Shown piece after piece: positions 59,501-64,000 of a stretch of 64,000 nucleotides of DNA. The DNA lies in NCBI GenBank assembly GCA_022577435.1, contig JAKOON010000010.1, positions 20,068,024-20,132,023 of the forward strand, written 5' to 3'. A program made the position numbers and the translations under genes. This DNA comes from Embiotoca jacksoni. Taxonomy: Eukaryota; Chordata; Actinopteri; Embiotocidae. The notes beneath the pieces are model-generated. The model saw nothing but the letters and a program-made list of their open reading frames with translations, had not been told where the DNA came from and did not search any database. How positions within the stretch are numbered: the first letter of the stretch is position 1; every line of letters starts with the position of its first letter.

Positions 59501-62500
59501 TGACATTCAGACAGACTGAGCTCAGTTTGCTGTAGACGGCCTGCTTCATGTCTGCAGGTCAACACACAAACTGGATTAATGTAGACGTGCATTATGTCTT
59601 AAGAAGGACTATTAAACACAATATTAACTGAAGATCTCAGGACCAAAAGGCAGCTTCTGCATTTTAATCTTTTTAATCTTTACCCTTCCTGCAAAACCGA
59701 GTTTCATTTCCTTCAGTATTTTAGTTGTACTGATGTCTTTCCTTTTTTTAATAAATTGTACATTTATTCGGTTAACAGCAAATCTAATGTTGGGAACTCA
59801 AGAGTCTGTCGAGGCCTGCTGGTGTGTTAATCCAGCCCGGAGAGCGGTAAAGAAGTGCTTTACAACATAATAACAGCATTGCATGATTTGACACACTTTT
59901 GAATCTAGAGACTTAATTATACTGCAGTCATACCTCAAAATGTTCCTGTTTCCTTTCGACTGTAATGTCGGTCGTCGAACTTGCTTACTTTGTAATGCTG
60001 ACGTGCGGAAACTTCTTTTCTTTATTTCCTTTTTCTTAATCCTCCAGCTGAGCAAATTAAACATTTATTGTGTAATAGACTAAAGAAAGAATAGTGAGCA
60101 GTAGTCTGCCCATAAAACTTTCTTATTGCTGCACTCATCTGAGAAGAAACGCAGCAGAGAACAGGTGTTGAACTGCAGACCGGCTTTAAAACAGTGGGGG
60201 GACGCTCAGCTTTGTTTTTGCAGATATACCGAGGCCCCTGCATGTCCGTGTCGTCGCTATGTGGGCTAAAACACACGGCAACACGTTCTAAACATGCCGT
60301 TTGTAAACACACAGCAGTCCAAGATTTACTGAGATAGTATCAGTTGATCACCTTGCGGAGGAAGGTTCTTATACTCGAGGCAGTAATGAGAGTTGGCTTC
60401 GATGCAAGTAAGCATTGGTCTTAAATGTTACAGCGTTTGCACAGCATACCAAAAAATCTTGGAAGGTCTTTAGTGGTCTCTGTGTCCCAGTATGTCGGCA
60501 GCACAGAGTTAATGTTACCAGACTAGCTATCATCACCCTGTGAGAGCAGTAGGGTTAGTACATACCACCCCTAACCAGTGGGCTCGACCGCTAAGCTAAG
60601 AGGGAAGCTCCCGACTGTAAATCAGTCTCGTTCCCGAGTTCCACACCCATCCTGTTCTGGGTCTGGGGAAGAGAGCGCTGCGTGGCTGACCTCATCGGTT
60701 AGGCAACAGAGCCTACCCCACATCCTCAGGAAACGGAGGAGAAAAACAATGAGCAGAGTCAGTGCTGGAGGCCAGCAAACACTGGCAGAGGGGGCAGCTG
60801 TGGGCCTTCAGTGTGTGATCCTGATGCTAGAACAGCGTTTCCACTATTGAACCCCGTTGCACCATACTGTTGTTTCACTCGCAGCAGCTTTAGTCTCTTC
60901 CTCTTCCTCTCTGCCATGCTGTTTCCCCCGTTCCCCCGTGGCCTTGCAACTTGGCTCGGACATCAGCGCTGATTATTTTACCAACAGGTCAGGGCAATGT
61001 AGTAGGAACCTGAGCCCCGGCTGGATTCTTCCAGCGTTACTCAAGATAGGGACACCCCAGAGCACATTCAGGGGCTTTCAGTATGTCTCAGAAGAGAGGG
61101 GAAGTTCATGTCTATAAGCAGAGCAGGGAATCTCACAACTAATTCTGTTGTCACAGTTTTAGTCACACATTTTTGTCCTTCTTCAGGTTTTGTTACTAAA
61201 CCTTGAGAGCTTCTTGAAATAGACAAAATGTGAGATAGTTATTGGCATCGCCTGCTTGCTCTGACAAGTGCTCTCCTTTACTTAAACTTTCAAACATACC
61301 GTTTCGGACTTAAACGACCATTTTGCCAAGTTCAGATTTTAAAAACAGGAAAAAAAAAAAAAACATTCAGCAACCTGTTTATTTCAATAATTAGAAAAAA
61401 AGAAGTATGGTTGCACCTCAAATTACTGTTGCTTTTTTTTGTTATCAACTAGAGTAAAATGAATTACTTTGTGTGTTTTAATTGAACCAAATGTATAATT
61501 TTAGATTTCTTTGACATTTTATTGACTAAATGTTTAATAGATTAATTAAAAGAACTGATTAATTAATCAGCATTGAAAATAATTGTTAGTGGCAGCTGTA
61601 GACTATTAATAATTCATGCAACACTTTGTTTAGACCATTATTTTGGTTCACTGGTATCAACACAAGTGGAAATGTAAAATGATATCCAGCCTAATTGGTT
61701 ACAAGCCAGATTGGGTGATGTTGAAGAACTTCACCGTCTGAATCTAAATGCAGCAGCGTTTTGCTGATAGCTATTAAATGTCTGCACTTCAGTAGGACGG
61801 CTGCAGTCTGGAGCACAGATGTGTGTTTTCTGTCAGTGTTTTAACATGAGACGAGCCTCTTTTCAACGGCCCGGCTCATCCCACCCGATTACACTCGCTT
61901 GCAGCACAAAAGGCTCCTCGCTGACATACCGTTTTCATACATGCGTCGGTATGAGTGGGTCCTTGGTGACTGGGTGTTACATCAGTTTTCAGACTTTCCC
62001 TTGTCATCTGATTTACTGGTCTGTGGGGAAGTACTTTTATTTTGGTCCAGCGCGCTCTCAAGGGGAGTGTCATCTTTCGGATATGGGGCCGCTTTGCCGG
62101 GTATTTTTAGGCAGTAATCACCCCAAGATGCTTCTGTCTCCCTGATAGTATGCTATTACATTCATTCATCCTTTGTCTGCGTGGCATTGTGTGTTCTGCT
62201 GTAGAAACAGCTGGCTATCTATAAGATAAAAGGCTTGACCTTTCTTTAACTCTCGGTACATCTGTTCGCTGTTGGTCCATTTTCTCTCATTCACTCGCAT
62301 TCCCTGTTTTTCTACGCCTGCTTTCTACACAGCCTGCCCTGTCTGTCTCACTGGCATCTCACCCTCCACCCCCTCTCCCTGGCCCCTGCCTGCCTTGTTT
62401 GATATAAATATCATGTTGGGTTGGCCTGATGGGGTAGGGTTTCGGTGTGGGACTGTGGCCAGTTCTGCTCTTTTGCTCCCTGGCTATAAACAGGTGAGCT

Positions 62501-64000
62501 GTGGGCCCTGGTGGCCCATCACCGGTGCCCACATGTTAATAGAAAAGATTAGACAGCCTTGGTTACTTCCCTCCCTCCCTGCATGCACTGCACTCCTCGC
62601 TCTGTGGGAAATGGGCAGTAAAAACATCGACATCTCCTTTATCCTGGAATTCAAAGCATGCTGTAGTTAGCCGAATGGGTCCTGCAATCGTCAACACATT
62701 ATTCTTATTTTCTGGACTGACAGATGGTGTTTTGTGTTCGAGCACATTCTTCATCGGCTCACCACCTTGAATCCTGCGGTGTTAGAGGAGTCTTATGCTT
62801 GAGTAGATTTTATTACAATCTTGATTCCTGTTAAAACAGGTTGGATTTTAAATGAGGTTTCACTGGATTACGAGCACTTAATGCTCCCCGTTCTCGAGCC
62901 ACCTTCTCCGTGTCTCTGCCTGATTGCTTGCTTGCTTTCTGCAAAGTGGACAAAGGAATGTGTGGAATTCCCCATGTACCTTCACTCCCATCTGATAAAC
63001 GCTGCAGGACCGGGGCAGGGCCTTGGGTGGGTGGATAGTGGCGCAGAGGCAGGACTGTACATGTACCCACTGCCGCAAGAATGTGTACACTATCCACATG
63101 ACATCCCAGTTGTTTGTTGAACATAATGAAGATTAGTGACCACATTTGGATCCCCTGACAGAGCTTCTGTTATTGTAAATCAGTATATTGTTTGACTGAG
63201 GTCTGATGAATTCGTCTTGAGTTATTAGTCCCAGTCATATCCTCCTAGATGACTGCTTTATTTCTCCAGACCTTGCACAATGGACTATTGAGTCAAGATG
63301 CTGTTGGAGAATTGGACTTTGTCCACTGTGGCTCCTGCCCCCTGTCTGGAGTGGAAAAGATTAGCCTGTTACTGGCTTACAGCGCATGTTTGCATTCTTA
63401 ATGCTTCTAACTCCATGAGGACCAAACTTGTCTGAAACTAACGAAGGCTTGTTGTCTGTTGTCATGCCAGACTCAATGCTGCCCTCCTCAGGGAACTAAG
63501 AGAAGTGAGAAAACCTTGGTAGCATCCTCATAGTTTTATCCTTTTATGACCAGCAGTAAAAGATATCAAAGAGATGCGGTTAATAGGCACAGAGGATGAA
63601 GCGTGGGTGGTATGCAGGCTGCTTAGGCAAAGGCCACAAAAGGATGTGAGCTGGAAATTTCAGATTTATCACTTTCTCTGATGCTAGATTTAAACAGGTC
63701 TGACCTGTTGTAGGTCATTGCTCATGCCCTGTTTTAGTCTTTCTTTTTACTGATATAGAAATCACTGATTATGTTTTACGGTAAATTACGAAAATCCTCT
63801 CGGTCAACTATTTAAAAAGATAACTTTATTTATTTATTGTAATTTGACTTGGACACATTGCTGCTACAGTAGACCACCAAAATAAATCAAAATACAGATA
63901 CATTTTCTGTCCATCGACTAATTGGTTTATTAACTAATCGATTTTGAACGAATCCATGTGTTTGGATTTGTGCAGGAAAGCTTCAAACGCAGATTTTAAA
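56590..64000. other. pxn: first intron of pxn (open at the right end)
   Basis: 7.4 kb with no recognised exon. It holds T runs near 56716-56748, an (ACC)n run at 56923-56946, an A run at 57336-57360 and AT-rich spacer. A possible tRNA-like repeat at about 60565-60650 contains GACTGTAAATCAGTC and GTTCCCGAGTTCC. The open frames here on both strands show no family resemblance. Confidence 0.6.

Noticed and set aside
1..64000. CRISPR arrays, operons, phage or integrated virus genes
   Set aside because: No regularly spaced direct repeats with unique spacers, no bacterial-type gene organisation and no recognisable viral domains; the window is vertebrate nuclear DNA.

Overview
This is nuclear DNA of a ray-finned (teleost) fish. 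Genes are split by short GT-AG introns, vertebrate orthologues are recognisable throughout, two beta-crystallin genes are present, and introns and spacers carry typical fish repeats: a Tc1 transposon, LINE 3' tails of the 'ggggattaataaag' type, AT-rich minisatellites and TG runs. I see no bacterial, viral or CRISPR content. Gene calls rest on reading exon phases by hand and on remembered family sequences; no database search was run. LAYOUT: 102-2774 (-) unc119b, lipid-cargo carrier; 3356-4814 (+) pop5, RNase P/MRP subunit, divergent from unc119b; 7237-14700 (+) rnf10, RING E3 ligase in 17 coding exons with a Tc1 element in intron 6; 17.3-43.8 kb (+) a KIAA1671 orthologue, a large tankyrase-binding-protein-like gene with two giant exons, an expanded charged helix and a probable internal promoter; 44.3-46.4 kb (+) crybb3 and 50.2-51.9 kb (+) crybb2, lens beta-crystallins; 53241-54358 (+) ctu1, tRNA wobble-uridine thiolase; 56577 (+) the first coding exon of what looks like paxillin (pxn), whose first intron fills the rest of the window. 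SYNTENY: unc119b, pop5, rnf10 and pxn correspond to human 12q24, and KIAA1671-CRYBB3-CRYBB2 to human 22q11. Their interleaving fits the old linkage of human chromosomes 12 and 22 in vertebrate ancestors. FUNCTION: apart from the two crystallins, which co-assemble in lens fibre cells, these are unrelated housekeeping or cytoskeletal genes and do not form a pathway. I did not find a clearly new biological system. The items most worth a second look are the proline/alanine/aspartate tail on crybb3, the duplicated charged helix and internal start in kiaa1671, the nested repeat beside the kiaa1671 first exon, and the cluster of LINE 3' ends with AT and CG repeats in front of pxn.
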